DNA of 64,000 nt from Andalucia godoyi. Taxonomy: Eukaryota > Discoba > Jakobea > Jakobida > Andaluciidae. The stretch is taken from assembly GCA_009859145.1 (NCBI GenBank), contig VRVR01000015.1, positions 310,001 to 374,000 on the forward strand. Reading direction: 5' to 3'. Of the stretch, positions 1 to 10,300 are shown one piece after another. Under the pieces are notes generated by a model. It made no database searches and was not told the DNA's origin. It saw only the letters and a list, made by a program, of their open reading frames with translations. The translations under genes were made by a program, and so were the position numbers. Position 1 is the stretch's first letter; each line of letters opens with the position of its first letter.

Positions 1-2331
1 CCCGCTGGAACATACAGCAACGGCTTGAAGACGAACTGTTCTTTGTGTCCAAAGGGAACGTATGGCATGGAAGAAGGGGCGAACTCCAACGGTACTTGCG
101 CACCGTGTCCCGCTGGTTCTTTCTCCACCACTGCTGGTTCTCCTTCCTGCAGCCATTGTCCTATGAATTTCTACTCCTTTGCAACCGGGGCGCTCTCCGC
201 CAACGTGTGCATGCCGTGTCCCGAGGGGTTGTTCACCAACACCACGGGTGCTTCGTATTGCATTGGCTGCAACAGCACAAGTCTGTATTACAACGCTTCC
301 CTGGATCGTTGTGTTTCTTGTTCATCAGACACTGTGTATCTGGTCGTGAATGCCAATGGGACCGGGTGCAGGCCCTGCACGTGCAAGAATGGAGGGGAGT
401 GTGTTCCTCGAGAGGCTATTTGCGTCTGCCGCCGCGGCTACTCGGGGGAGTTTTGCGAGCATTCCATGCTCACCCCGACTCCCGCGGGAATTCCTGCAGA
501 GGGATCTGGAAAGGTGGCAATGACAGCGATTACAGCGATTGCCTACGCCACCGCACTGCCAATCTATCCTGGTGTGGTGTATCTCTTATTGAATTCAGTG
601 TTGTTTGCGACGAGACTTGCGCTCCTGTCGCTTGCGTATCCTGTGTGGTTCATCAAGTTTGCGCAATGCTACCGAGTTCTGTTGATGAGCTTTCCGGTGC
701 TGAATGCTGCGCCGATTTCGGATCCGGAGGCGTATGAATCCAATCTTGTCATTTACACAGTGGAGACTGCGGGTTCGTTTGATCAATATTTGGGTATCGT
801 GCTCTTTGCATTGCTACTTGTGGTGCTGGCCATTCTCGCGTTTTTTGCGCTGCTGGCTGGCGGCCTTGTGCAGGGATTGAGGATTTGGAAGCCAGAAGTC
901 GATATTGTGAATGTCATGATCTTTCTTGCCACAAGGCTTCATGCGATTTTGTCCATGATGTTGTATTCTTGCATCTTCCCGATATTTCTAGGCGTCTTCA
1001 TCTCTATTGCGTCTGGAAATGCGGGCCTTGGATGGGTCATGTTGTTCTTTTGGCTATTGATTGCTGCAGCGGTCTTTGTCGCTGAGCCGGTGTACAGAAA
1101 CTGGAGGAGGACCGCGAGTGACCGCAATGTTCCCTGTTCCAGTTCCAACACCAGTCTGTTGATTTTGTTGTTTCGACCGCCATGTTGGTGGTTTCCGTTT
1201 GTGTCTACGATCCAGTTTACCCTTGAAGCTCTGTTGATCGTGATGGCTGCCGAAGGACGGATCTCCTCCGAATCTGTTCTCACGGTTGCCATGTCGTTCA
1301 GCTTGGCCCGCGCGCTGTTCGTTGCCGTTATGCATCCAATTCGCTCCTGGCCGGTGCATACAATGGACCTCTTGTATGCGGGGCTGGACAGCGTCTTCCT
1401 CATATTTTGCAGAAATGTGAGCGAAGGGGATTATCGTGATGATGGTCCCCGAGAGCTGACGATGACGGTCATTGCGTACACGCAGCTCATCTATATGGTT
1501 CTTCTTTTCGGAATGCTGGGCGTGTTCATCGTACGGGATGCCATGCGTGTCATGGACGTCATCTGGTTCCGTTTCGTTTTCAAAGGCAAGTCCTTAAAAA
1601 CAAGCCGAGTTGCCGCGTCACCCGCTTCCACAAAGTCTTTCCCGTCCCTTATTTTTTCGAGTGCGAACCCCGAAGATCCTGTCGGATTACGAGCTCTGAA
1701 CAAGATGGAAGGGAGCAGCGTTCCACAACCGTTTGGAAAATCCAATGTTGGTATGCCGTCCCCCAAATCAAAGGACGAAGCCGATCAGAACAAGGAAATA
1801 CCGGTCGCTGCACATCCCGCTGCGGCAGAGCACCCTGTTCCGGATCCACATCTCGACTCTGCAGGACCGGTGAGTGGTGGCCATTCGCAATCGCAACCTG
1901 TAGATCGGGTTGGCAATGGCGATGGCGATGGCGATGGCAATGGCGATGGCGATGGCGATGGCGATGGCGATGCGGATATGCAGTCACCACTAGAAAAGTC
2001 GCCATTGCCGACCACCCCCCTCTTGCAAGTACGAGCAGTTGATTCCTTGTCTCCTCCGTCACCGCTGCCTGCAATCACTCCTTCTGCGGAGCCGACACAT
2101 TTGGAGAATTCGCGAGGCACCGCAAACCAAGAATCTCTGTTTCGTAGGGATTCCGCAATCGATCGTTCAGCAGCCTCGTTGCGGCCTTTGAACCCGCTCC
2201 TTTACGCTATTGCTCTCCCTCCGACCGCTCTGACAACATCCGTCCACCCGTTCTCTGCCATTTCTTCGTTTCCTTCACATGCATCATTTCCTCCCCCTTC
2301 CCCTCCACAAACATCCTCCACATTATCGTGA
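1..2331 (+). CDS. Cys-rich/EGF multi-pass membrane protein, 3' part (5' end outside window)
   Basis: The reading frame is open from base 1, so the start lies upstream; at least 776 residues are present. The first ~110 residues are Cys-rich repeats of the ephrin-receptor-like (GCC2/GCC3) kind, with recurring CPAGTYS/CPKGTYG and CAPCPAGSFS motifs. An EGF-like module follows at about residues 120-152 (CKNGGECV...CVCRRGYSGEFCE). From ~174 to ~520 there are about 8-9 hydrophobic segments, then a ~250-residue tail rich in Ser and Pro. The tail holds a Gly-Asp run (GDGDGD) encoded by a GGCGAT hexamer repeat. The order (ectodomain, EGF, multi-pass domain, long tail) matches the larger minus-strand gene at 7352-13330, so the two look like members of one family. 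The membrane region recalls TRP-like/Pkd2-like eukaryotic channels, but that is inference from layout. An AATAAA lies about 10 nt after the stop. Confidence 0.8.
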   Translation, partial: PAGTYSNGLKTNCSLCPKGTYGMEEGANSNGTCAPCPAGSFSTTAGSPSCSHCPMNFYSFATGALSANVCMPCPEGLFTNTTGASYCIGCNSTSLYYNASLDRCVSCSSDTVYLVVNANGTGCRPCTCKNGGECVPREAICVCRRGYSGEFCEHSMLTPTPAGIPAEGSGKVAMTAITAIAYATALPIYPGVVYLLLNSVLFATRLALLSLAYPVWFIKFAQCYRVLLMSFPVLNAAPISDPEAYESNLVIYTVETAGSFDQYLGIVLFALLLVVLAILAFFALLAGGLVQGLRIWKPEVDIVNVMIFLATRLHAILSMMLYSCIFPIFLGVFISIASGNAGLGWVMLFFWLLIAAAVFVAEPVYRNWRRTASDRNVPCSSSNTSLLILLFRPPCWWFPFVSTIQFTLEALLIVMAAEGRISSESVLTVAMSFSLARALFVAVMHPIRSWPVHTMDLLYAGLDSVFLIFCRNVSEGDYRDDGPRELTMTVIAYTQLIYMVLLFGMLGVFIVRDAMRVMDVIWFRFVFKGKSLKTSRVAASPASTKSFPSLIFSSANPEDPVGLRALNKMEGSSVPQPFGKSNVGMPSPKSKDEADQNKEIPVAAHPAAAEHPVPDPHLDSAGPVSGGHSQSQPVDRVGNGDGDGDGNGDGDGDGDGDADMQSPLEKSPLPTTPLLQVRAVDSLSPPSPLPAITPSAEPTHLENSRGTANQESLFRRDSAIDRSAASLRPLNPLLYAIALPPTALTTSVHPFSAISSFPSHASFPPPSPPQTSSTLS
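1912..1971 (+). repeat. GGCGAT/GGCAAT hexamer tract
   Basis: Direct hexamer repeat of about 10 units inside the coding region, encoding alternating Gly-Asp (with some Gly-Asn) in the predicted cytosolic tail. It is likely length-variable through slippage. Confidence 0.9.
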
Positions 2332-3053
2332 TACAGCCGCATAATAAAACATTCTGTACATTCGTTTCCAAACTGTACGTCCCTCACTCTGCCAGCATGC
2401 ACTCGCGGCTCGCTAAAAACATGAATCATTATTGATCATTATCGGCCAAGCTGTCACAGAAGACAGATCCAAGCCACATGCTGTTGTCTTTTTTGGGGCG
2501 AGCACCAGCTCTTCAATGCAAACTGCTCTGCATCAAAGGGTCGTCGCAACCACGAGTTTCTTAGTTCTCGGCATCGTCGGGCATGGCCGGTCTGAGTTTC
2601 TTGGGAAGATCCCTCTTTGGAGCCATGAGGCGTTTGTTTTTGTCTTTGATGAAAGGTGCTGCTTGAGGGTTCGTTTATTAAACAACAAACATGCTGTTTG
2701 CTTGACATTCAGTCTTGATACAAAAAAGTTGTCAACCGTAGTGGAAAAGTCGATGGTCATCAAATGATTCCCCGCGTGTCGCGTGTGCCCCGACTCCCAA
2801 GTCTCAAGCCTCAACTCCGCAAGTCAAACGAAAGAAATTCCAGCCGGGCTTTCCTTCCTTTCCCCGACTTTTTTCTTTTTGGCTCTCGGCTGCATTGCAT
2901 ATTCGTGCTTGGGCTTTGTTTAAGCGTTGCTCGTCTTTCCATTGCCTGCCTGCTTCTTTAGGATATTTTTTCCTTTCTGTTTTATAACAATACATTAAAA
3001 AACAGAAAAAGGAATAAGCCAGAAAGCAAAAAAGAAAAAGAAAAAGAAAAAGA
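2332..3053. other. Intergenic, no convincing gene
   Basis: 722 nt between the membrane-protein stop and the cathepsin start. It has an AATAAA signal near 2342 and a run of (AAAAAG) units just before the next ATG. Small open frames on both strands show no recognisable family. One minus-strand frame ending near 2561 encodes a basic C-terminus that could be the last exon of a small spliced gene, but I cannot support it as a gene. Confidence 0.5.
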
Positions 3054-4044
3054 ATGGTCAAGTCTGCGCTTTTGGTTTGCCTGCTTGCATCGGTTTTTGC
3101 GGCTGTCGTCGTCGCGCGCCGAGCCGAGGTTGTCCGCAAGCCGGGGTATCCGCGCGAGCTGGTCCTCACTCCTCGTCCTCAGGACTATCTTTCGGACGCA
3201 GATGTCCCCGAGACACTTGACTGGCGAAATGTGTCGGGAGTCAACTACCTTACTCCTCTTGTGAACCAGCATATCCCGCAGTACTGTGTATGTCATTCTC
3301 TTACTGTTCCTCCGCCAAATTTTTTTTTTTTCATTTTCATTTTCACAGTGATCGTTTCTGTATTTGATTTACACACTCACATGCACCTGTACGTACGGTA
3401 AATAGGGAAGTTGCTGGTTGCATGGAAGCACGTCTTCGTTTAATGACCGCTTGAAGATTCTTCGCCAGGCGCGGTTTCCGGACATTATGGTATCTCGCCA
3501 GGTGCTTTTGGACTGTGAAGAGCCGTGCGGGAGCTGTGGAGGTGGAGATGACAGCTGCGTGTGGTCGTATCTTGCATCAAAGGGTCTCCCGGACGAAACC
3601 TGCAATTCGTATCTTGCAAATGACACCAACTATTGCAATGCAATGGCCCAGTGCAAGACGTGCAGTCCAGACGGAACTTGTGCTGCGGTGTCGAGCTACC
3701 AGCGGTACTACGTCACAGAGTACGGACATGTGTCAGGGGCGGACAACATGAAGAAGGAGCTTACTCGAGGCCCCATTTCGTGTTCCATGGACGTGACGGA
3801 CAAGTTTGAGCTCTACACCGGCGGAATCTACTCGGAGTTTGTGCTGCTGCCGTCGCCCAACCACATCATCTCAGTCATCGGGTACTCCAAGGATCCCGCA
3901 TCTGGCGAAGAGTACTGGATCGTGAGAAACAGTTGGGGCTCGTACTTTGGCGAAGAAGGAACATTCAGAATCAAGATGCACTCGGAGAATCTCGGTATCG
4001 AAAACGACTGCCACTGGGGACTTCCCAAGGACCCCGGCTTCTAG
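3054..4044 (+). CDS. Cathepsin Z/X-like cysteine protease (C1A), two exons
   Basis: Joined CDS is 3054-3287 plus 3406-4044 (290 residues). The first ~21 residues form a signal peptide, followed by a short propeptide as in cathepsin Z/X. The mature start ETLDWRNVSGVNYLTPL and the NQHIPQYC segment carry the 'HIP' mini-loop typical of this carboxypeptidase-like cathepsin. Catalytic residues are Cys81 (GSCW), His231 (NHIISV) and Asn253 (RNSWG). Expected location is the lysosome or secreted. The intron (3288-3405, 118 nt, GTATGT...TAG, phase 0) falls immediately before GSCW; reading straight through would introduce nonsense and lose the catalytic Cys, so the splice is well supported. Human cathepsin Z has a propeptide Cys that plugs the active site; I see no Cys in this propeptide, so latency may work differently. 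Confidence 0.93.
3288..3405 (+). other. Spliceosomal intron of the cathepsin gene
   Basis: 118-nt intron with donor GTATGT and acceptor AAATAG, containing a long T tract near 3319. Removing it restores the continuous cathepsin motif QHIPQYC-GSCWLHGSTSSF in frame. It is the only coding intron in the window that protein homology demands. Confidence 0.9.
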
Positions 4045-4466
4045 TCCCGTTATATTTAATTAAAAAACCCCCCCAAAAACACCACCAAATAACCAACGTC
4101 AAACAAAATCCCTGCAAGCTGTCTGTGAGTGGTGGTGAAATGTGCGGGTAAGACAAGGACAAACGCCAGGTTACTTTTCTTTTTCCACATGTAATTTAAT
4201 TCAATTTTTCGTGATAATATATATTTTATTTCAGTGTCTGACGTTTTTTTAAATATTATATTACAGGACGTTAGACAGACGATCCTTTTGTCTTTTCTCG
4301 TTTGAATCCGCGCTGTTTTTCACGTTTCTTTTTTTCATTTTCTTCTTCCCGATCCGTCTTCTACGTACGAGTGCGTGTACCTATTTATTTTGTGGTTTTT
4401 CTTGTTGTTGGAGAAGAGGGGAGAGAGTCTCGATTGAAAAGGACGTGACGGGGGCGACCGGAGAAT
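4045..4466. other. Intergenic
   Basis: 422 nt of AT-rich sequence between cathepsin and the ELMO-domain gene. It has A-rich and T-rich stretches and no open frame or RNA that I recognise. Confidence 0.5.
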
Positions 4467-5513
4467 ATGCATTGGTTCTTGCGCGTTATGGCTCTTCAGA
4501 TCTACTATTTGTATAAAGCGTTCGTCCATTTTGTGACCGGAAAATCGCAGCTTGAGCGCATATGCTTGGCTTCCAACGCGTCCATTTCTGAGACAACTCT
4601 GCAAATCTACCGCTCCATTCAGCGATCTCGGCAGATTCCACAGCTCCGGTCTCCTGTTCTGTCCCTTGTGTTGTGGAACCGGGTGTTTGATCCAGCAGAC
4701 GCAGCTCTGCAGCTTGCGGTTTACAAGAAATTTAAGAACGTCGTTGTCCATTCCACGCCGACGAGGGTGAGGGATGCAGGACGTAAAAAACAGCATGTGG
4801 TCTCGACGCCTGCGTTGGCGCGACTGGAGCTTTCGCTGTCGAGAATATCGTCAGCGAACCGGGTCGTGGAGGCGGTGTGCATGTGTGTTGCCGAGCATTT
4901 TGACCAAGTGGATAGCTCGCATCACGCGGTGCTGGAGACGATGTTTGAGTTGTTGATGGGTCGACCGAGGAGAAGACCGCGGACTCCGAATGGTGCGCCG
5001 ACGCCGGAAATGGATGCAGAATGGCCGTTGCTTGGATTCCAAGGAAAGCATCCAGAGACGGATTTGCGTGGAGCGGGGATGCTGCCGCTGTACTGCATCC
5101 GGTATTTCGCATCGCGGCATGGGCAGCTGGCGCAGATGATTTTGCTCGAGTCTTCTTATGAAGCCAATCCCGAGTACTGGTATCCGTTTGCGTGTGCAGC
5201 CATTCACTTTGCATCGGCACTCGCAGCTTACGCAAGACAGCAGGTGTTTCATCACAACGGATGGTGGCTGACACACGCCGCTGCACCGGACGGCACAGCA
5301 AAGGCCTTGGGTGATGATGCGCTGGATCGCGACCAAATCCTTGTGCCGTTTTTCGAAACGTTTGTTCATACTTGGGTCCGCTTTCACGCCTACTGGAAGG
5401 AAGGGAGATTCACCGTCATGCAGTTTGAGCTGGCAAAGCGTCAGTTCTTTGAGCAGCCTCACTGGCGGCATCCCCTATGTTCTCTATCGGCAAGTTCTCT
5501 GGCTTCCATGTAA
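4467..5513 (+). CDS. ELMO-domain protein, ELMOD1/2-like Arf-family GAP
   Basis: 348 residues, close to the ~290-335 of animal ELMOD1-3. The N-terminus (MHWFLRVMALQIYYLYKAF...TGKSQLERIC) resembles the membrane-proximal start of ELMOD1. The ELMO domain spans about residues 150-325. Its signature WPLLGFQGKHPETDLRGAG starts at Trp186 and contains Arg201, which aligns with the conserved arginine needed for GAP activity in ELMOD proteins. Family knowledge: ELMODs stimulate GTP hydrolysis on Arl2, Arl3 and Arf GTPases and act at membranes, mitochondria or cilia. The linker at ~165-183 (RPRRRPRTPNGAP) is a lineage-specific insertion. The catalytic arginine is present, so activity is plausible. The next gene is convergent. 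Confidence 0.88.
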   Translation: MHWFLRVMALQIYYLYKAFVHFVTGKSQLERICLASNASISETTLQIYRSIQRSRQIPQLRSPVLSLVLWNRVFDPADAALQLAVYKKFKNVVVHSTPTRVRDAGRKKQHVVSTPALARLELSLSRISSANRVVEAVCMCVAEHFDQVDSSHHAVLETMFELLMGRPRRRPRTPNGAPTPEMDAEWPLLGFQGKHPETDLRGAGMLPLYCIRYFASRHGQLAQMILLESSYEANPEYWYPFACAAIHFASALAAYARQQVFHHNGWWLTHAAAPDGTAKALGDDALDRDQILVPFFETFVHTWVRFHAYWKEGRFTVMQFELAKRQFFEQPHWRHPLCSLSASSLASM

Positions 5514-5666
5514 AGTATTTGTACAGCTCGGTGTGCATGTACATATGCAGGTGCAGTCACGCATTCCTCCCCCTCCTTCTTTATGTTTCTTTATGTTTCT
5601 TTGTGCAATGTGCTGTGGGTTTGTGATCTTTTATGATGCGCGGTGTTGGAGATTGTGGCACGCTGT

Positions 5667-6782
5667 CTACTTGCTGGTGTCGAGAATGATTTTCCCCATG
5701 GTTCCGCGAGACTCGAGAGCGCGATGGGCATCAGCAACCTGCGAAAGCCCAAACACAGAATCGATCCTGACGTTGAGCATTCCTTGCGAAGCCCAGTTCA
5801 AGCAGTCTGAAGCGCGCCACAGCAGTTCCTCTCGCGTCTCTGTGAAATGCAGGAGGTTGGTGCGTGTAACCATCAATGATCCGCGTTTCATGAGCTCCAG
5901 CGGCTCGACTGCCGGTGGCGTTCCCGATGCATTTCCATAGAGCGCTAGCATTCCACGAGGTCTCAGCGAATCCAGCGATCCAGTAAACGTCGTCTTTCCA
6001 ACGCCGTCATAGACCACATCGACGCCCTTCCCTCCGGTAATCTTCTTCACTGCAGCGGCAACATCCTCCACAGTGTACATCACGACATGGTCGGCACCGC
6101 ACGCTCTGGCCTCCTTGGCTTTCTCCTCGCTCGACACAGTCGCAATCACCGTCTCCGCACCACGAAGCTTGGCAATCTGGATCAAAAGTCTGCCAACACC
6201 GCCAGCACCGGCATGCACAAGACACGACTGGCCCTTCTGAATTCCGACTCCTTTGGATGTCGGTACGCTGCATGCCAGATAATGCGCAGTCATGCCCTGC
6301 AGCATCAATGCAGCAGCAACATCAAGCCCGACATTCTCAGGCACCTTGATCAGAGACGACGTCGGAATCGAAGCCAGAGTTGCGTACGAGCCCGTATATG
6401 CACTTGCAAAGCACACCCGATCGCCAATCTTGAACTCGGAATCCTCCACAGCGCTTCCGTCGCCAAGCGACACGATAACTCCCGCACCTTCACGGCCAAG
6501 CACCGCCGGAAGCGGACGTTTGTACGCATCGGCAAGACACATGCGCATGTAGGTGTCGATGAAGTTCACTCCGGAGTATTTGATGGCCACAAGCGCCTCC
6601 GTCGCCGAGGGCGCCGCCACGGCAACTGTCGCCGGCTCGAACACTTCAGGGCCGCCATAGGAACGGATGATTTGCACCTGGGCCGAGGGCGCCGATACAA
6701 CCGATGAGGACGCAGTGGACATTTGAAGTAGCCGAGATCTGTGCAAACGAAAGACGTTCGACCGGATAAGACAAACTTGCAT
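5667..6782 (-). CDS. NAD(P)H:quinone oxidoreductase (zeta-crystallin/QorA-type MDR)
   Basis: 371 residues. The medium-chain dehydrogenase/reductase fold is clear: a GroES-like N-terminal half with SGVNFIDTYMR and LGREGAGVI, then the Rossmann motif HAGAGGVGRLLIQIAK and the VVYDGVGKTTF and LALYGNASG blocks typical of the quinone oxidoreductase branch. No structural-zinc Cys cluster is seen, as expected for QOR rather than alcohol dehydrogenase. The first ~27 residues are rich in Arg and Ser with no Asp or Glu (MQVCLIRSNVFRLHRSRLL), so a mitochondrial presequence is likely; an internal Met at position 21 could start a cytosolic form. Likely role: NADPH-dependent one-electron quinone reduction or 2-alkenal reduction. 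It is divergent from the 5S gene, with starts only ~125 nt apart. Confidence 0.9.
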   Translation of the reverse strand: MQVCLIRSNVFRLHRSRLLQMSTASSSVVSAPSAQVQIIRSYGGPEVFEPATVAVAAPSATEALVAIKYSGVNFIDTYMRMCLADAYKRPLPAVLGREGAGVIVSLGDGSAVEDSEFKIGDRVCFASAYTGSYATLASIPTSSLIKVPENVGLDVAAALMLQGMTAHYLACSVPTSKGVGIQKGQSCLVHAGAGGVGRLLIQIAKLRGAETVIATVSSEEKAKEARACGADHVVMYTVEDVAAAVKKITGGKGVDVVYDGVGKTTFTGSLDSLRPRGMLALYGNASGTPPAVEPLELMKRGSLMVTRTNLLHFTETREELLWRASDCLNWASQGMLNVRIDSVFGLSQVADAHRALESRGTMGKIILDTSK

Positions 6783-6905
6783 TTTCCATTAACATGCTTC
6801 GAAATGGAAGAAGAAGAGGAAAAAGCCCACTGCGAATGCGGCAATGAACAGTAAGGTGCTTTGGACTTGTATTGCAATATCATCAAGGTGGCAAGAGAGG
6901 CTCTC

Positions 6906-7023
6906 AGGTACGGCCATACTAGAGTGAAAATACCGCATCCCGTCCGATTTGCGAAGTCAAGTGCTCTCAGGCTGGAGTAGTACTGAGGTGGGTGACCACT
7001 CGGGAATTCCCAGTGCTGTACTT
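6906..7023 (+). rRNA. 5S ribosomal RNA
   Basis: About 118 nt. It begins GGTACGGCCATACTAG and ends CCCAGTGCTGTACTT; the ends pair (helix I: bases 6908-6914 with 7015-7021, with one G-T pair). Internal promoter-like features fit eukaryotic 5S: GTCCGATTTGCGAAGTCAAG (box A region) and GTAGTACTGAGGTGGGTGACC (box C region). A T run follows directly, repeated twice more within 30 nt. It is transcribed by RNA polymerase III with TFIIIA in eukaryotes. Exact ends are uncertain by 1-3 nt. It is a lone copy between protein genes, not in an rDNA repeat. Confidence 0.93.
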
Positions 7024-7047
7024 TTTGCGACTTTTTTGCGACTTTTT
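7022..7047 (+). terminator. Pol III T-run terminators, three in series
   Basis: Three T runs (five to six T) separated by GCGAC immediately after the 5S rRNA. A single run of four or more T suffices for Pol III, so the later runs look like backup stops. Confidence 0.75.
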
Positions 7048-7351
7048 GCTTCTTTGCGGGGGGCTTTTCTTTATACTCTGGCTTTTGGTCTTTGGTGCGG
7101 TGTTTCGGTTTTGGACGCACGAATTATGTAAACTGCACATACAGCTGGACCCAGGAGCAGGCCATCAAAGAGAAAGGTAGAAAGAAAGAGAGAAGAAAAA
7201 TAAGATAAAGCAAATGTAGTTTAACGTTCATCACACCAAAGTATATGTATATGTATATTTATATATATGTACACAGGAGGAAAGACGACGAAGAAGGAGA
7301 ACAGGGAGAAGAAGAAAAAAAAAAAAGGTAGAACGGCATGCCGCGAGTTGT
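7048..7351. other. Intergenic
   Basis: About 300 nt between the 5S terminators and the stop of the minus-strand surface-protein gene. Low-complexity AT-rich sequence (TATATGTA repeats near 7240-7270) and a purine run near 7300-7326. No gene seen. Confidence 0.5.
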
Positions 7352-10300
7352 TCAAACCGCACGAGGGGATGAACCGTCTTTTGAATCCGAGGAAGGAGTC
7401 ACGGAAATGTTCCGAATCCTCGGGGTCGATGACACTGTACTGACAGAAAACACAGTTGAATGGGATGAGTTTGTCCGCGAAAGACTGTCTGGTGGCGGTG
7501 TCAGGAGGACTTCAGTGCTGAAGAACGGAGACAGTAGCGTCTGGGCGGGATTGAGAGGTGGAAGCTGGCCGCTGTTCAATGAACCGGAAAACGAGGACTG
7601 AGACCGTGTCTGCTGGAATGGCGACTGGGCAATGCGTCTCGGGGACGACGCAAGCGAAACACTGGGCGATTTTCTGAGGATGGCCGAGTATCGCTGCCGA
7701 ATCAGATCCGCGAGGATGAATTGTCTGCGCATGGCCTGGTCTTCTGTGGAGCCCGACGTGGGTGCTACCGGCGTAGTCGGACCCAGCAGCGGCTGCAAAT
7801 CCACAAGAGGATTCATCGGAACGGCTGGCTGCGGCGACGGCGACGACGACGACATAGCACTGATATTTTCCGAGTGTTCGACGACAGGTGATAGTCGGCG
7901 ACGAGAAGAAATGGAGCTGTAGCTGTGTGACGAAGAAGCAGTGGAATGCACAGAAGAAGTAGTGGAGTGCAGGGAGAGCCTGCTGCCGTGAATCGACAAA
8001 GAAGATCCATAGAACCCGGTTGCGCTCGATGTTCTTGGTTCGAGGGCTTCGTTAGCAATGCTCTCCATTCCGGGACGCTGGCCCAATGTGTACCACCATG
8101 AACGCAAAATGCTTAGCTTTTGTGACGTTGTGAGTCCTGCCCGAGTAGGCAAGAGGGAAATCTGGGTGCATGCTTTCAAAAAATTGTCATCCAGAGCCTC
8201 ACATTCAGAGCGGGGAGTCGAGAAGGAAGTCGAGTTTGGACTCGGAGTCCGCAGAGACTGCAGATCCAGAGGGGGAAGGTCGCCGTGAATCCTTTTCGGA
8301 AAGTTCGTTACCTGCTGATACGATTTGGTGCTTGTTTTCAATCCAGAACCATCGTCGATCGCGCGATGGCTGCTGTTGTCATTGACGACCGGCTTCACAA
8401 CCAATGCAGGAGACTTGGATCGCTGCCGCTTCATATATCGAGCAACCTTGATCAAAATCCTGCGAGCATCCGAGATCGCTTCGATGAGCATGAACACCAT
8501 GATCAGCAAAATGGTTATGAACTGCAGATAGTACAGGAACGTTGCCAGACCGTCCTTGGTAGATGCATCGTCAGACCCGTGTATAGCCCCAACAGTCAGC
8601 AGCTGAAGGACATCCGAAACATCTGCAATCCACGCTACAACGAGCTCGTTCTTTTTGTCAAATGGCTTCATCCACACCATCAAACCAGACATGACCAGCT
8701 GAACTGCGAGACACAAGACAATCTGGGCTACCGGATTCGGCTGCAGCATTGCAACAATGACGGAATCGACAACCATACGAAACAATTGAATCGATATGAA
8801 ATATATGGCGCGCTCAGTCAATGCAGAACAGATGCAGTATCCCAAGCAGAACAGGAGACGCGCTGGCCGTCCAAACGCGTGAGCTTGGAAAACGTCATTC
8901 TCGTCGCCATCGCCATCGCCATCATGATCATGATCATTATCATGGGCGTCGTCAGCGTTCCCGCGAGAACGCTTCGCTTCCGTGCCCGATTTCGGAATTT
9001 TCGTCAGGGTTTTGCGCACTTGCAGCATAAACGGCTTCACGTCACCACCATCAGCGGAGCTCTTCTGCTCCCGAAAACCAGCAGAACGCTCAGGTTCATG
9101 GTCGAGCAGCAAAGATTTCTTGTAGCGCACAATCCACTGCATCCACAAGTGCAAGAAAAGAGCAATGAATGCGCTCATTCCAAGCGAATACAACACGAAG
9201 GAAATAGCAGCCGAGGTCTGGTAACCAAAGGAGGAATTTGTAAATTGGACCGCGGTCATGACAGAGATGCTGTAAAGCGGAGACAGCAGACAGCCCCACA
9301 GAAACAAGGAAACAAAGGAATAAAGATACGTTTCCGCAACGTTGAGGGGCAGCTTGAATTTGCGAAGAATGAGCGCCCAGACAGCGTATCCGACAATGCA
9401 AACGGCAGCAGCCAGAACAAACGTCCAAACGACTCCGTTTGCACCGTCTTCGACGCACGCGCGAAAGCCATCCGTGTATGAACTGTACACCACGTCAGCA
9501 TAGTTCTGAAGCACGGTGTCGGTGAAAATATCAGGGTCCTCGGTCTGGATGTCCATGTCGACTGGGATGCTTTGTGGTAAGAAAGGAATCAGAGACCGCA
9601 CTTCAAGTCCCATACTGTGCATTGTCTCGACATACCACAGCGGGAAATTAGCATTCAGTTGCGACACTCTGATGATCCTTTCGATCATCCACAACGCAAA
9701 CAACACTTGCGCTCCTCCACCGGAGGCAGCTGAAGCAACAGAAGCAGTACCTGCTGCATACTTCGCACCGCCTGCAATGTCTCCAGTTCCCGGATTCACA
9801 ACATCCTTTGGAATATCAGGGACAGAAATCTCCGGCAGAGATGCATTCGACGGAACCGTTATATTCGTACTGTTTCCGAAACCGCTCATGTTGCAGTAGA
9901 GCCCCATCCACGGAGAATCGCACAAGCATGATCCATTAGACAGGCACGTACCGTGCCCCGAGCAGTTTGCGTAGACATCGCAGGACGCCGGAAGACTGGA
10001 ATTGGACGGAAGAGTCCCGTTTGCGTTCGTGGAATTATCGACCAGTGTGGAAACATTGCAGTGCGATCCCGTCCAAGACACGTCGCATATGCACGAACCA
10101 TTCGTGTCACAGGATCCGCGGCCAGAACAGGAAGCAGTGGAGTTACAAAAGACATTGCATTCTCCAAACGGATAATAGTCTGCGGCGCAAGCGGAGCAAT
10201 TCGTCGCGGATGGCGATGCAAACTGCGGAGAGGGACAGAAACACTGTCCCCCCGTCGACTCATTGCAGTATCCACCCGCGCCGCAGCCGGCGGTTGGGCA

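Noticed and set aside
8285-9481. 398-codon plus-strand open frame
   Set aside because: Antisense to the membrane and tail region of the giant surface protein; its composition is that of a complementary-strand shadow.
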